This document shows, piece after piece, positions 16,285 through 25,110 of a stretch of 64,000 nucleotides of DNA. Source of the stretch: Cytophagaceae bacterium UBA7467. Lineage in GTDB: Bacteria > Bacteroidota > Bacteroidia > Cytophagales > Spirosomataceae. The stretch's first letter is position 1. The number at the start of each line of letters is the position of its first letter. The notes beneath the pieces are model-generated. The model ran no database searches, was not told where the DNA came from, and saw nothing but the letters and a program-made list of their open reading frames with translations. The position numbers were made by a program, and so were the translations under genes. Location of the stretch: contig DLPD01000013.1 of the NCBI GenBank assembly GCA_002479785.1, positions 1 to 64,000 of the forward strand, in the 5' to 3' direction.

Positions 16285-17451
16285 ATGCAAAAACAGACCA
16301 AAGCTATCCGTATTCAAGCAGAAAGATCTCAAAATAGAGAACACTCGGTTCCCTTGTATTTAACTTCTAGCTTTACTTTTGAGGATGCAGAGCAGGGGAG
16401 AGCGATTTTTGCGGACGAAATGTCAGGCAACATCTACTCTCGTTATATGAACCCCAATGTGGATGAGTTCGTGGAAAAGATGAATATGCTAGAGAATGCA
16501 GAAGACGGAATAGCTTTTGCTACGGGAATGGCAGCGATCTTTGCTTCGATGGCTGGTCTATTAAAAGCAGGTGATCATGTAGTAGCATCTAATGCTTTGT
16601 TCGGTTCGTGTATCCAAATTTTGACGAAGATTACCACTAAATGGGGTATTGAATGCACTTTTGTTCCTGGTGCTGATATCCAAGCTTGGAAAGCAGCCAT
16701 TAAGCCTAATACGAAATTTTTATTCTGCGAATCTCCTTCGAATCCGGGTTTAGAGCTGATTGATTTGAAAGAATTAGCCGCTTTAAAAGAGGGGAAAGAC
16801 TTGATTTTAGCCGTGGATAACTGTTTTGCGACGCCTATCTTACAAACACCATTGGATTTAGGAGCAGATTTAGTGATTCATTCGGCTACGAAATACATTG
16901 ATGGCCAAGGCCGTGTCTTAGGTGGTGTGATCTGTGGTAAGAAGGTATATATCGACGAGATTCGCTTCTTTGCACGTCATACTGGCCCATCGATGTCACC
17001 ATTTAATGCATGGGTATTGTCGAAGAGTTTGGAATTGTTGGATTTAAGATTGCAGAAGCATTCTGAAAATGCGATGGCCTTAGCGGAAGCTTTAGAAGGA
17101 CACAAAGCCTTGAATAATGTCAAATACCCTTATTTGAAATCGCATCCGCAATATGAATTAGCGAAACGACAAATGAAATACGGAGGCGGAATTTTAACCC
17201 TCGATATAAAAGGTGGCTTTGAAAAAGTAGTGGCTTTTAGTAAGTTATTGAAAATTGCGTCAATTTCGCCTAATTTAGGTGATTCTCGTACGATTATTAC
17301 CCATCCTGCTTCTACTACCCATTCGAAATTACCAGCGGAAGAAAAAGCTGCCTTAGGTATTACAGATGGATTAGTCCGCGTTGCTGTGGGTTTAGAATCT
17401 ATAGAGGATTTAAAGGCCGATTTCTTACAAGCCCTTAATCAAATTAACTAA
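16285..17451 (+). CDS. metZ: O-succinylhomoserine sulfhydrylase (trans-sulfuration PLP enzyme)
   Basis: A 388-residue cytoplasmic PLP enzyme of the Cys/Met metabolism family that makes homocysteine from an activated homoserine and sulfide. Visible are the AFATGMAAI segment, the VVASNALFGS loop, the DNCFATP motif and the PLP-lysine motif HSATKYIDGQGRVLGG, which is closest to MetZ. Cystathionine gamma-synthase or lyase activity cannot be excluded from sequence alone. The stop codon overlaps the nuoH start (TAATG at 17449-17453), so the two are coupled. Homocysteine would feed MetH, encoded at 52162. Confidence 0.88.
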   Translation: MQKQTKAIRIQAERSQNREHSVPLYLTSSFTFEDAEQGRAIFADEMSGNIYSRYMNPNVDEFVEKMNMLENAEDGIAFATGMAAIFASMAGLLKAGDHVVASNALFGSCIQILTKITTKWGIECTFVPGADIQAWKAAIKPNTKFLFCESPSNPGLELIDLKELAALKEGKDLILAVDNCFATPILQTPLDLGADLVIHSATKYIDGQGRVLGGVICGKKVYIDEIRFFARHTGPSMSPFNAWVLSKSLELLDLRLQKHSENAMALAEALEGHKALNNVKYPYLKSHPQYELAKRQMKYGGGILTLDIKGGFEKVVAFSKLLKIASISPNLGDSRTIITHPASTTHSKLPAEEKAALGITDGLVRVAVGLESIEDLKADFLQALNQIN

Positions 17452-18539
17452 TGTGGATCGCGCTGATCGTTTGTTTGCTTTTGTTGACCGTAAATGTCGT
17501 GATTGGCGTTTACGTGGAGCGAAAGCTATCTGCTTTTATGCAGGATCGATTAGGGCCTATGGAGGTAGGTAAATGGGGTTTACTCCAGGTTTTTGCGGAT
17601 TTATTGAAGTTATTTCAAAAGGAAGATATTGTCCCTGAAAACGCTCAAAAGCGATTATTTCTATTTGCCCCTTGGATTATATTTTTGTCCGTTTTTGGGG
17701 CATTTGCGGTCATCCCATTGAGTTCTGGCACTTTCTTGCAAGGCAGTCAAACTGAAATGGGATTGATGCTCTTGATGGGGATCGTTTCGTTAGATAGTTT
17801 AGGCATATTATTGGCAGGATGGACTTCGAATAACAAGTATTCCTTGTTAGGGGCTATTCGTTCTGCAGCTCAATTGGTTTCATACGAGATACCTCTTGGA
17901 CTAACACTTTTGTGCGTTGTACTCATTTCAGGATCATTGAATTTACAAGAAATATCGGTGCAGCAGGGTATTTTCGCCGCGGAACCGCAATACCTGTTCG
18001 GTTTAAAAAGAATAGACATTGAGGTAACGCAGGTTGGTGGTTTTTTAAGCTGGAATGTGGTTCGGATGCCTTTGTTTTTCTTTCTGTTTATCATTTATTT
18101 CATTGCCTCTTTAGCAGAGGCGAATCGAGCTCCATTCGATATTCCTGAAGCAGAATCGGAATTAGTTGGTGGGTTTCATACGGAATATGCCGGTATGCGC
18201 TGGGCGCTATTATTCTTATCGGAATACGGTATGATGCTTCTGGTGAGCATATTAGGGGTAATTTTGTTTTGGGGTTCTTGGTATTCTCCTTTTCCTAATA
18301 TAGGATCGGTTCGATTAGCTGACTGGACAAATGGCGAGCCAGGTACGATGTATGCTGCCCTGATTGGTTTTGTTTGGCTCATGTTAAAAGCCTATATACT
18401 CATTGCTATCCAAATGTGGGTTAGGTGGACGCTACCGCGTCTTAGGGTAGATCAATTGATGTATTTGTGCTGGAAAGTGCTGACCCCCTTTGCCCTGATT
18501 TTCGTCGCAATATCCGCACTTTGGTCGCTTTTCATGTAA
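17451..18539 (+). CDS. nuoH: NADH-quinone oxidoreductase subunit H
   Basis: A 362-residue membrane subunit of respiratory complex I that lines the quinone site. About eight helices are seen, with the family motifs ERKLSAFMQDRLGPMEVGKWGLLQ near the N-terminus and the acidic loop EANRAPFDIPEAESELVGGFHTEY that contacts quinone and NuoB/D. Length and motifs are complete. It starts in the metZ stop codon and no other nuo gene is in the window. In most genomes nuoH sits between nuoG and nuoI, so this isolated copy linked to metZ is unusual, though scattered nuo genes occur in Cytophagia. Confidence 0.95.
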   Translation: MWIALIVCLLLLTVNVVIGVYVERKLSAFMQDRLGPMEVGKWGLLQVFADLLKLFQKEDIVPENAQKRLFLFAPWIIFLSVFGAFAVIPLSSGTFLQGSQTEMGLMLLMGIVSLDSLGILLAGWTSNNKYSLLGAIRSAAQLVSYEIPLGLTLLCVVLISGSLNLQEISVQQGIFAAEPQYLFGLKRIDIEVTQVGGFLSWNVVRMPLFFFLFIIYFIASLAEANRAPFDIPEAESELVGGFHTEYAGMRWALLFLSEYGMMLLVSILGVILFWGSWYSPFPNIGSVRLADWTNGEPGTMYAALIGFVWLMLKAYILIAIQMWVRWTLPRLRVDQLMYLCWKVLTPFALIFVAISALWSLFM

Positions 18540-18595
18540 GGAATCTCCTTTCTTTTTTGTTTATTTACGGCGTTGCTTCTGTTAACCTATATTCT

Positions 18596-21001
18596 ATGAT
18601 CAAACTCTTACCCAGAGTCTTTTGCCTAGGGCTTCTATTTGCCCTTTCGCATCAAAGCATTGCACAAACTACCTCGCTTCCGGCCATTTTCGGTAAAGTA
18701 ATCGATGCCTCTACAGGCGAGCCATTAAAAGGCGCTGATATTTCAGTAGATTTTAAAAAGTCAGGTGTAAGCACAGATACCACTGGAAGCTTTCGGGTAT
18801 ATGTTCCCTATGGCGAATGGGTAATCAAAGTCAGTTATGTAGGATATAATCCGTACCGAACAAAAATTTACGTAAAAGCGAATACGGAATTAAATGTGGA
18901 ATTAAACAACGTAACGAAGCAATTAGAAGAAGTAATTGTTTCGAGTGCGGCGACGAAGCGTGATATTCAGACACCTTCTTTGGGTGTTACTGTGCTTAGT
19001 TTAAAAGGAATTAAGAAACTACCTACGATGATGGGAGAGGTGGATGTGATTCGCAGTTTGCAATCATTGCCTGGCGTTTCCTCTGTGGGTGAAGGTGCAA
19101 ATGGATTGAATATTAGGGGTTCGAATGTGGACCAAAACCTCATCTATATCGATGATACCCCCATTTTTAACCCGACACACATGTTTGGTTTGTTCTCAGT
19201 CTTTGCTTCCGATGCGATTCGTGATTTAGAATTGTACAAAGGGGGTGTTCCCTCTCGTTTTGGTGGTCGTACCGCTTCGGTTTTGGACATTAAAATGATC
19301 GAACCGAATACGGATAAGTTTAAAATGCAAGGTGGTATTGGTTTGGTCTCTAACCGAGTAATGGCTGAAATTCCGATTATAAAGGAAAAATTAGCTGTTT
19401 TAGTGGCGGGACGTCTTTCTGTGAATGATTTTATGTTCAAATGGTTTGCACCTGATTATTTAAAAAACCTACGTGCGAATTTTTCTGATGTAGCTACGAA
19501 GATTTATTACCGGCCTAATACGAAAAATACGATTTCGCTTTCGACCTATTTAAGTCATGATTATTACCGCGTAGATTCCCTATTTTCAATTGAGAACGTA
19601 GTCGCGAAGCAAACTTCCTTTAATTATGGCCATAAAAATGTGGCTATACATTGGAATCACTATTTCTCACCGAAGTTAAACATGATGGTGAGTGGATCCC
19701 TTACGGATTACTCAACGAAAACTTTTGCTCCAGATACGGTGAATACAATTGATTTAAATTCATCGATCTTATACCGCAATTTGACGGCTAGTTTTGATTA
19801 CCAACCGCGCGATAACCATAAAATGAATTTTGGTATCACAGGAACACGTTACGACATCGATCCCGGTAATTTGAATGAAGGAGTTGTTTCCAGAGTTGCG
19901 ACGGTTAAATTGCCCTTAGAGCAGTCCTATGAATTAGGTCTATTTGCCGATGATGAGTGGACTATTAGTCCCAAATTTACACTTCAAGCAGGTCTTCGTT
20001 ATTCACAATATTACCGAATGGGAGCAGGAACGATTAATGAATATGTGCCTGGTCAGGTTCCTTCCTTAAGTTCGATTGTCAAGAAAACATCCTATTCAGA
20101 TGGAGAAATTATGGCTTCTTACGGAGGATTGGAACCTCGTTTAACGATGAAATATTCGTTAGCAGAGAATACTACGATGAAATTTGGTTATAACCGCCAA
20201 CAGCAATTCTTCCAATTATTATCGAATAATACGACACCTTTACCGACTTCACGTTGGAAGACGGCTGATACATTTATTAAACCACAACAGAGTGATTTTC
20301 TGTCTTTAGGTTTATTTAAAACCTTCAATGAAAATGTCTATGAAGCTTCCATTGAAACCTATTATCGTGACGTGAGAAATACCTTGGATTTTGTTTCAGG
20401 AGCTAATTTGCAATTAAATCCGAATATTGAGACCCAATTAATTACAGGTAAAAGCAAAGCTTATGGGATGGAGTTGATGATGCAGAAGAAAAAAGGAGAA
20501 GTGTCTGGTTGGGTATCTTATACCTATGCTAGAGCCTTTAATCAAATGATAGGCGATTACCCTGAAGTGCAAGCTATCAATGGTGGAGACTGGTTTGCCA
20601 CGAATTATGACAAGCCGCATACCTTTAACATGATGTTGAATATTCAACCCACTACACACCATAGCTTCTCCTTTACATTTGCCTATAATACGGGTCGTCC
20701 TTTCTCTTCTCCTTCTGGATCCTATGAGATTGGAGGTAAAAAATTCCCCGTTTTTGCTGCACGTAATAATGACCGGGTAAGAGATTACCATCGATTAGAT
20801 TTCTCTTGGACTATTAATAATCCCTCTATGAGAAAACAACGTTGGGAAGGAAGCTGGGTATTTACGATCTATAATTTATATGGTCGTCAAAACCCCTATT
20901 CAGTCTTCTTTAAATCCACTAAGAATGGGTTGAGAGCGTACGAATTAAGTGTGTTTGCTGCTCCGTTTATCTCGTTAACCTATAATTTCAAATTCTTGTA
21001 A
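18596..21001 (+). CDS. TonB-dependent outer-membrane receptor (FecA/CirA-like)
   Basis: An 801-residue receptor. I place the start at the ATG at 18596 (MIKLLPRVFCLGLLFALSHQSIAQ), which gives a signal peptide; longer in-frame extension would run into nuoH. A carboxypeptidase-regulatory-like domain (about 30-115: IFGKVIDASTGEPLKGADI) is followed by the plug (LPGVSSVGEGANGLNIRGSNVDQNLIYIDDTPI) and a 22-strand barrel ending in ISLTYNFKFL. It imports an unknown ligand with TonB energy. The DUF4249 gene follows after 1 nt, a recurrent Bacteroidota receptor-lipoprotein pair. Confidence 0.92.
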   Translation: MIKLLPRVFCLGLLFALSHQSIAQTTSLPAIFGKVIDASTGEPLKGADISVDFKKSGVSTDTTGSFRVYVPYGEWVIKVSYVGYNPYRTKIYVKANTELNVELNNVTKQLEEVIVSSAATKRDIQTPSLGVTVLSLKGIKKLPTMMGEVDVIRSLQSLPGVSSVGEGANGLNIRGSNVDQNLIYIDDTPIFNPTHMFGLFSVFASDAIRDLELYKGGVPSRFGGRTASVLDIKMIEPNTDKFKMQGGIGLVSNRVMAEIPIIKEKLAVLVAGRLSVNDFMFKWFAPDYLKNLRANFSDVATKIYYRPNTKNTISLSTYLSHDYYRVDSLFSIENVVAKQTSFNYGHKNVAIHWNHYFSPKLNMMVSGSLTDYSTKTFAPDTVNTIDLNSSILYRNLTASFDYQPRDNHKMNFGITGTRYDIDPGNLNEGVVSRVATVKLPLEQSYELGLFADDEWTISPKFTLQAGLRYSQYYRMGAGTINEYVPGQVPSLSSIVKKTSYSDGEIMASYGGLEPRLTMKYSLAENTTMKFGYNRQQQFFQLLSNNTTPLPTSRWKTADTFIKPQQSDFLSLGLFKTFNENVYEASIETYYRDVRNTLDFVSGANLQLNPNIETQLITGKSKAYGMELMMQKKKGEVSGWVSYTYARAFNQMIGDYPEVQAINGGDWFATNYDKPHTFNMMLNIQPTTHHSFSFTFAYNTGRPFSSPSGSYEIGGKKFPVFAARNNDRVRDYHRLDFSWTINNPSMRKQRWEGSWVFTIYNLYGRQNPYSVFFKSTKNGLRAYELSVFAAPFISLTYNFKFL

Positions 21002-21002
21002 T

Positions 21003-22151
21003 ATGTCTTTATCTACTAAAAATATACTTTTCTATTTGTTACTACTTGGTGTTGTGACTTGGGCTTGCGTGAATCCCATTAAGGATTTTGTGCAAATTGA
21101 TGCTACCTCATTTACCACCATCGAAGCAGATATTTCAGATGATCCGGAATTAAGTAAAGTGCGTTTAACAAGTTCTTCTAATCGTTTGCAATCCCAGTTA
21201 GCACTCCCTATTTCGAAAGCAATAGTGACTGTTATTGATCAAAATGGTACTCAAACCGTATTTACAGAAGGAACCCCTTTGGGTACTTATTATCCACCTA
21301 AAGGATTTTTAGGTAAGGTAGGTTCTACCTACAAGTTAAATGTGAAGATGTTGACCGGTCAAATCTATGAAAGTTCGGCTGAGACAATGAAAGCGGTTCC
21401 AGAAATCGAAAATGCAATTACCCGTTTTGAGACTTTTGATCAATACGATAAAGTGGATGTGCGTAGGGCCGGATTTACAGTATACTTAGATTTCAAAGAC
21501 TTGCCTACTGAGGGTGATTATTACCTTTGGAACTGGAAACATTATGAGAAGATTGGTCTTTGTGCTACTTGTACAGATGGAGGAAAATATGATTTTAAAA
21601 AGTTGGATTGTGTACAACCTAAATTTCCTACAGATGCCATTTTGAATTATATGTGCGATGGAAATTGTTGGGACATAACAACGAACAATGACCTGAACGT
21701 GTTCTCAGATGTATTAACGAATGGACAACGTGTGGTGGGACGCCAAGTAGCCCGTATTCCTTTCGATAATTGGACACCTTATTATTTCCGATTGGAACAA
21801 CGTTCGATTACGAAAAATGCCTTTGCATTTTATCAATCTTTGATATCTCAAGTTCAGTCTTCTGGTTCGCTTTTTGATGTCCCTGCGGAAACCAGATTTA
21901 GTCTAAATATTAAGTCCTTAACTAAGCCTACAGAGCGAGTTCTAGGAATCTTTAATGTATTTGCTGTTCGCAAGAAGATATTTATTATTGATCGTAGAAA
22001 AGATATTCCTGCAGGTGAATTACCAATTATTTCAATTATTCCCGGAGAGACTTATGCTTGTCCTCCAGGTTCTGTAGGTTGCCAAGATAAAGTACCTTGT
22101 ATTGAATCACCCACCCGAACAAAAATTACACCCGAAGGTTGGGTATTCTAG
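21003..22151 (+). CDS. DUF4249 family lipoprotein, partner of the TonB receptor
   Basis: A 382-residue protein with a hydrophobic leader and a lipobox-like Cys at about residue 22 (LLLGVVTWAC), so it is probably lipid-anchored. The body matches the DUF4249 layout: an N-terminal beta-sandwich with YPPKGFLGKVGSTYKLNV-like strands and a long C-terminal half. Several Cys (CATCTDG, CDGNCW, and a CPPGSVGCQDKVPC tail) may form disulfides or bind metal. It starts 1 nt after the receptor gene stops. A surface or periplasmic ligand-binding role is inference. Confidence 0.85.
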   Translation: MSLSTKNILFYLLLLGVVTWACVNPIKDFVQIDATSFTTIEADISDDPELSKVRLTSSSNRLQSQLALPISKAIVTVIDQNGTQTVFTEGTPLGTYYPPKGFLGKVGSTYKLNVKMLTGQIYESSAETMKAVPEIENAITRFETFDQYDKVDVRRAGFTVYLDFKDLPTEGDYYLWNWKHYEKIGLCATCTDGGKYDFKKLDCVQPKFPTDAILNYMCDGNCWDITTNNDLNVFSDVLTNGQRVVGRQVARIPFDNWTPYYFRLEQRSITKNAFAFYQSLISQVQSSGSLFDVPAETRFSLNIKSLTKPTERVLGIFNVFAVRKKIFIIDRRKDIPAGELPIISIIPGETYACPPGSVGCQDKVPCIESPTRTKITPEGWVF

Positions 22152-22159
22152 TTTTTTAG

Positions 22160-22173
22160 GCACAAATTTGTGC
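22160..22173. terminator. Short palindrome between the DUF4249 gene and hemH
   Basis: A perfect 14-nt palindrome GCACAAATTTGTGC is followed by CTTTAATT. It may be a weak terminator or an operator; it lies 14 nt before the hemH start. Confidence 0.3.
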
Positions 22174-22186
22174 TTTAATTAGAACT

Positions 22187-23197
22187 ATGATCGGTGTTTT
22201 ATTAGTGAACCTGGGAACTCCAGATGATCCAGGTACCTCCAGTGTACGCAAGTATTTACGGGAGTTTTTGATGGATGGTCGTGTCATTGACATTCCTTAT
22301 CCTTTCCGTTACCTCTTGGTGAATGGAATCATTGCTCCATTTAGAGCACCTAAATCAGCGAAAATCTACCAAGAGTTATGGGAAGAGCGTGGTTCTCCGT
22401 TGAAGTTTTATGGTGAAGATGTTTGTGCTTCTTTAGCCACTAACTTAGGAGAAGGTTATATGGTTCGACTGGCGATGCGTTACCAAAGTCCGGATTTGAA
22501 GACCGTTTTGGCCGAAATGCAGTCGGCAAATTTGAAGAAATTAATCGTCATTCCCTTCTTCCCACAATATGCTTCAGCAACGACAGGTTCGGTGTATGAG
22601 CGTGTGATGGAAATACTAGCTGATTGGCAAATTATACCGTCTCTGTCGATCGTGAGCTATTTTTACCAGCATCCGATTTTTGCCAAATACTTCGCTGATA
22701 AAGCCGCGAACTACCAAAAAGACGTTGATTTCGATTACTATTTATTCTCTTATCATGGCGTTCCTGAACGCCATATCCGTAAAGGAGATATCACCAAGAA
22801 TACCTGCGTTTTTGGAACTTGTTGTGATACCATTACTGAAAAGAATCATAATTGCTACCGGGCACAATGCCATGAAACAACACGCTTGATTGCGAAGGAG
22901 ATGGGATTAAAACCGGGAACATTTGGTACCGCATTCCAAAGCCGTCTGGGTCGTGACCCTTGGTTACAACCTTACACGGATGAAACCATCAAGAAGTTAG
23001 TTAAAGAGGGTAAGAAGAAGATTTTAGCCTTCTCACCCGCGTTCGTTGCGGATTGTTTAGAAACCACGATTGAGGTAGGCGAGGAGTATAAAGAATTATT
23101 TGAGGAAGCAGGTGGTGAGCATTGGCAGTTAGTAGAAAGCTTAAATAATTCGCCGGAGTATGTGGCACTTTTAGAAGACCTTGTAAAGAATTCATAA
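22187..23197 (+). CDS. hemH: Ferrochelatase
   Basis: Inserts Fe2+ into protoporphyrin IX (or coproporphyrin) in the last steps of heme synthesis. The 336-residue protein shows LLVNLGTPDDP at the N-terminus, the YHGVPERHIRKGD motif with the metal-binding His, FQSRLGRDPWLQPYTD and the C-terminal SPAFVADCLETTIEVGEEYKELF motif with conserved Glu residues. All family landmarks are present. It is followed 1 nt later by an EamA transporter gene. Confidence 0.96.
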   Translation: MIGVLLVNLGTPDDPGTSSVRKYLREFLMDGRVIDIPYPFRYLLVNGIIAPFRAPKSAKIYQELWEERGSPLKFYGEDVCASLATNLGEGYMVRLAMRYQSPDLKTVLAEMQSANLKKLIVIPFFPQYASATTGSVYERVMEILADWQIIPSLSIVSYFYQHPIFAKYFADKAANYQKDVDFDYYLFSYHGVPERHIRKGDITKNTCVFGTCCDTITEKNHNCYRAQCHETTRLIAKEMGLKPGTFGTAFQSRLGRDPWLQPYTDETIKKLVKEGKKKILAFSPAFVADCLETTIEVGEEYKELFEEAGGEHWQLVESLNNSPEYVALLEDLVKNS

Positions 23198-23198
23198 G

Positions 23199-24062
23199 AT
23201 GTTAGCTCTCGTTTTAACCATTGTATTCTCCGTATTGTTGTTGGTGAATTTTCGGGCTCATGCAAAATTCAATATTGATACGCGAATTGCCATTCTATTA
23301 AACTACCCCGTTTGTTTCCTGACGGGGTATTTCCACCAAATGGATGCCATACCTTTTCATTGGCCTTCATCAGGTTATTCTTTGGGGATCTTAGGTATTG
23401 GAGTTGGATTTGTGATTACCTTCTTATTGTCAGGCTATTCGACTGTAAAAAATGGCATGGCACCTACCTCTTTAGCAAATAATATCTCGCTTGTGATTCC
23501 GGTGATGGTGAATCTATTCATTTGGAAGACCGGAGGGGATTTGACTTTATCTGTGATTGCAGGACTCATTTTGTCCTTCGCGGCCATCTATTTCTGCAGT
23601 CCATCTGGTGCAGGTTCTGTCCAAAAACCAGTTATTTGGGCGTTGGTTGCCGTTTTTTTAGCCTATGGAATCACGAATACAGCCTTTAATTATTTGAATG
23701 CTGCGATCGTTCAGCAAGTAGGCGGCAGTATTTCCTTTACCTTGATGCTTTTACTCGGCTCGATGGCAACTTCCGCTATTGTGTTGGTCTATTGGACCAT
23801 CACCGGAGGAGTGACTTGGTCTTTACGTTCAGTTTTAGCCGCTATTCCTCTGGGTCTCCCTAACTTCTTTTCTTTCTACTTTTTGCTTAAAGCCTTAGAT
23901 GCTTACCAACAAAATGGAGCAGTGGTTTTGACTATCTACAACCTAGGGGTGATTCTTTTAAGTGCCGTGACAGCCTTGATTTTCTTTAAAGAAAAGTTGA
24001 CGATGAAACAGTGGGTGGGGATTGGATTAGGGTGTGCTGGTATTGCGTTGATTATACTTTAA
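23199..24062 (+). CDS. EamA/DMT family transporter
   Basis: A 287-residue inner-membrane protein with about ten hydrophobic helices in two repeats, as in drug/metabolite (EamA) transporters. The second repeat ends in the typical LTALIFFKEKLTMKQWVGIGLGCAGIALIIL. The substrate is not deducible. It lies 1 nt after hemH, probably in one operon; a link to heme or precursor movement is only a guess. The stop codon is the first part of an A-type low-complexity element (24061-24083). Confidence 0.85.
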   Translation: MLALVLTIVFSVLLLVNFRAHAKFNIDTRIAILLNYPVCFLTGYFHQMDAIPFHWPSSGYSLGILGIGVGFVITFLLSGYSTVKNGMAPTSLANNISLVIPVMVNLFIWKTGGDLTLSVIAGLILSFAAIYFCSPSGAGSVQKPVIWALVAVFLAYGITNTAFNYLNAAIVQQVGGSISFTLMLLLGSMATSAIVLVYWTITGGVTWSLRSVLAAIPLGLPNFFSFYFLLKALDAYQQNGAVVLTIYNLGVILLSAVTALIFFKEKLTMKQWVGIGLGCAGIALIIL

Positions 24063-24083
24063 AGAATAAAGCACAAAGAATAA
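24061..24083 (+). repeat. A-type low-complexity element, copy 2
   Basis: An AAAGAATAAAGCACAAAGAA-type sequence that includes two bases of the transporter stop codon. Similar elements are at 13157-13186, 24172-24202 (minus) and 28113-28138 (minus). Confidence 0.65.
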
Positions 24084-24090
24084 TGTAGGA

Positions 24091-24105
24091 GGTTGCTTCG
24101 CAACC
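24091..24105. repeat. Hairpin with TTGCTTCGCAA core, copy 1
   Basis: GGTTGC-TTC-GCAACC is a perfect 6-bp stem with a 3-nt loop. It shares the 11-nt core TTGCTTCGCAA with the hairpin at 24207-24221. Confidence 0.6.
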
Positions 24106-24132
24106 GTAAAAGAAACATTTCATATACGTATC

Positions 24133-24159
24133 AAAAAAGGGAGCGAAGCTCCCTTTTTT
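24133..24159. terminator. Bidirectional Rho-independent terminator
   Basis: The stem GGGAGC-GAA-GCTCCC (24139-24153) is flanked by six A on the left and six T on the right. It therefore works for both convergent units, the hemH/EamA operon and the FKBP-YfhO-YicC operon. Confidence 0.9.
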
Positions 24160-24171
24160 ATGCCAAATTTT

Positions 24172-24202
24172 TTCTTTGTGCTTTATGCTCTATGCTTTAT
24201 TT
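24172..24202 (-). repeat. A-type low-complexity element, copy 3
   Basis: On the minus strand this reads as AAAGCATAGAGCATAAAGCA-type sequence ahead of the terminator and directly after yicC. It mirrors copy 2 on the other side of the terminator. Confidence 0.6.
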
Positions 24203-24206
24203 ATAA

Positions 24207-24221
24207 AATTGCTTCGCAATT
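24207..24221. repeat. Hairpin with TTGCTTCGCAA core, copy 2
   Basis: AATTGC-TTC-GCAATT forms a 6-bp stem with the same 3-nt loop as 24091-24105. It overlaps the yicC stop codon (24220-24222). Confidence 0.6.
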
Positions 24222-25110
24222 ATAAAACATTCGCCGTCTGCTCCTTAATCTTCTCCAGCTCATCTTTCATATTTACGACTAATCGCTGAATCGCTGAATC
24301 ATTTGCTTTCGAGCCAATGGTGTTGATTTCACGTCCAATTTCTTGGGCCATAAAGTTGAGTTTCTTTCCATTTCCTTCTTCTAGAATTTCGATAAAGTAA
24401 TCTAGGTGAGTCGCTAAACGTACTTTTTCTTCGGAAATATCAAACTTCTCGATGTAGTAAACTACTTCTTGTTCGAAGCGATTTTTGTCGAAATCTTCTT
24501 TTAAACCTAGTTCTAACAGAGCGTTACGCATCCGTTCACGTATACCCGGCATACGGACTTTGTCTTGCTCTATAACTTGTGCCAGACCTGATTTGATAGA
24601 GGTAATGTATTCACGGAATTTGTCTTCGACTACCTTTCCTTCACGGGCGCGAAATTCTTTACATTCTTTTATGGCTTCTTGAACGGCTTCAAAAACGACC
24701 TTCCAAAGTGCTTCGATTTCTTCCTCCTCGTCTTGTGTTTGATCAGCTGAATTCAAGCTAGGCATTGACATGGCTTGCAAATACAAAGCGTTTTCGTCCA
24801 TGTTTTTGATGCCTAATTCAGATGCTAATCGTTTTAATTCCGTGAAATAGGTTACTATTTGGGCTTGTGGCAAAATACTTCGTTCTACATTCTCATTGTT
24901 CTTTTGAAGATGCAGATTCAGTTCTATTTTGCCACGCTCTAATTGCTGGGTAAGGTAATTGCGGATATCAATTTCTTTGGCTGATAGCGATTTAGGAAGA
25001 CGGCAAAATAGATCCGTAAACTTCGAGTTAAGACTTTTAACTTCGACACGGATTTGCAGGTCTTGGAGTTCTTTTTGGGATTTTCCAAAGCCCGTCATAG
25101 AGTAGATCAT
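24220..25110 (-). CDS. yicC: YicC/YloC family endoribonuclease-like protein
   Basis: A 296-residue cytoplasmic protein with the family start MIYSMTGFGK, the SLNSKFTDLFCRLP segment and the C-terminal GKKLNFMAQEIGREINTIGSKANDSAIQRLVVNMKDELEKIKEQTANVL. E. coli YicC affects sRNA (RyhB) decay and has been described as an endoribonuclease. Length is normal. The start overlaps the end of the YfhO gene by ATGA (25107-25110), so they are translationally coupled. In many genomes yicC is next to gmk; that neighbour is not here. Confidence 0.93.
   Translation of the reverse strand: MIYSMTGFGKSQKELQDLQIRVEVKSLNSKFTDLFCRLPKSLSAKEIDIRNYLTQQLERGKIELNLHLQKNNENVERSILPQAQIVTYFTELKRLASELGIKNMDENALYLQAMSMPSLNSADQTQDEEEEIEALWKVVFEAVQEAIKECKEFRAREGKVVEDKFREYITSIKSGLAQVIEQDKVRMPGIRERMRNALLELGLKEDFDKNRFEQEVVYYIEKFDISEEKVRLATHLDYFIEILEEGNGKKLNFMAQEIGREINTIGSKANDSAIQRLVVNMKDELEKIKEQTANVL

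Noticed and set aside
18467..18595. N-terminal extension of the TonB receptor into nuoH
   Set aside because: The extension is the shifted-frame reading of nuoH; the ATG at 18596 starts a proper signal peptide.
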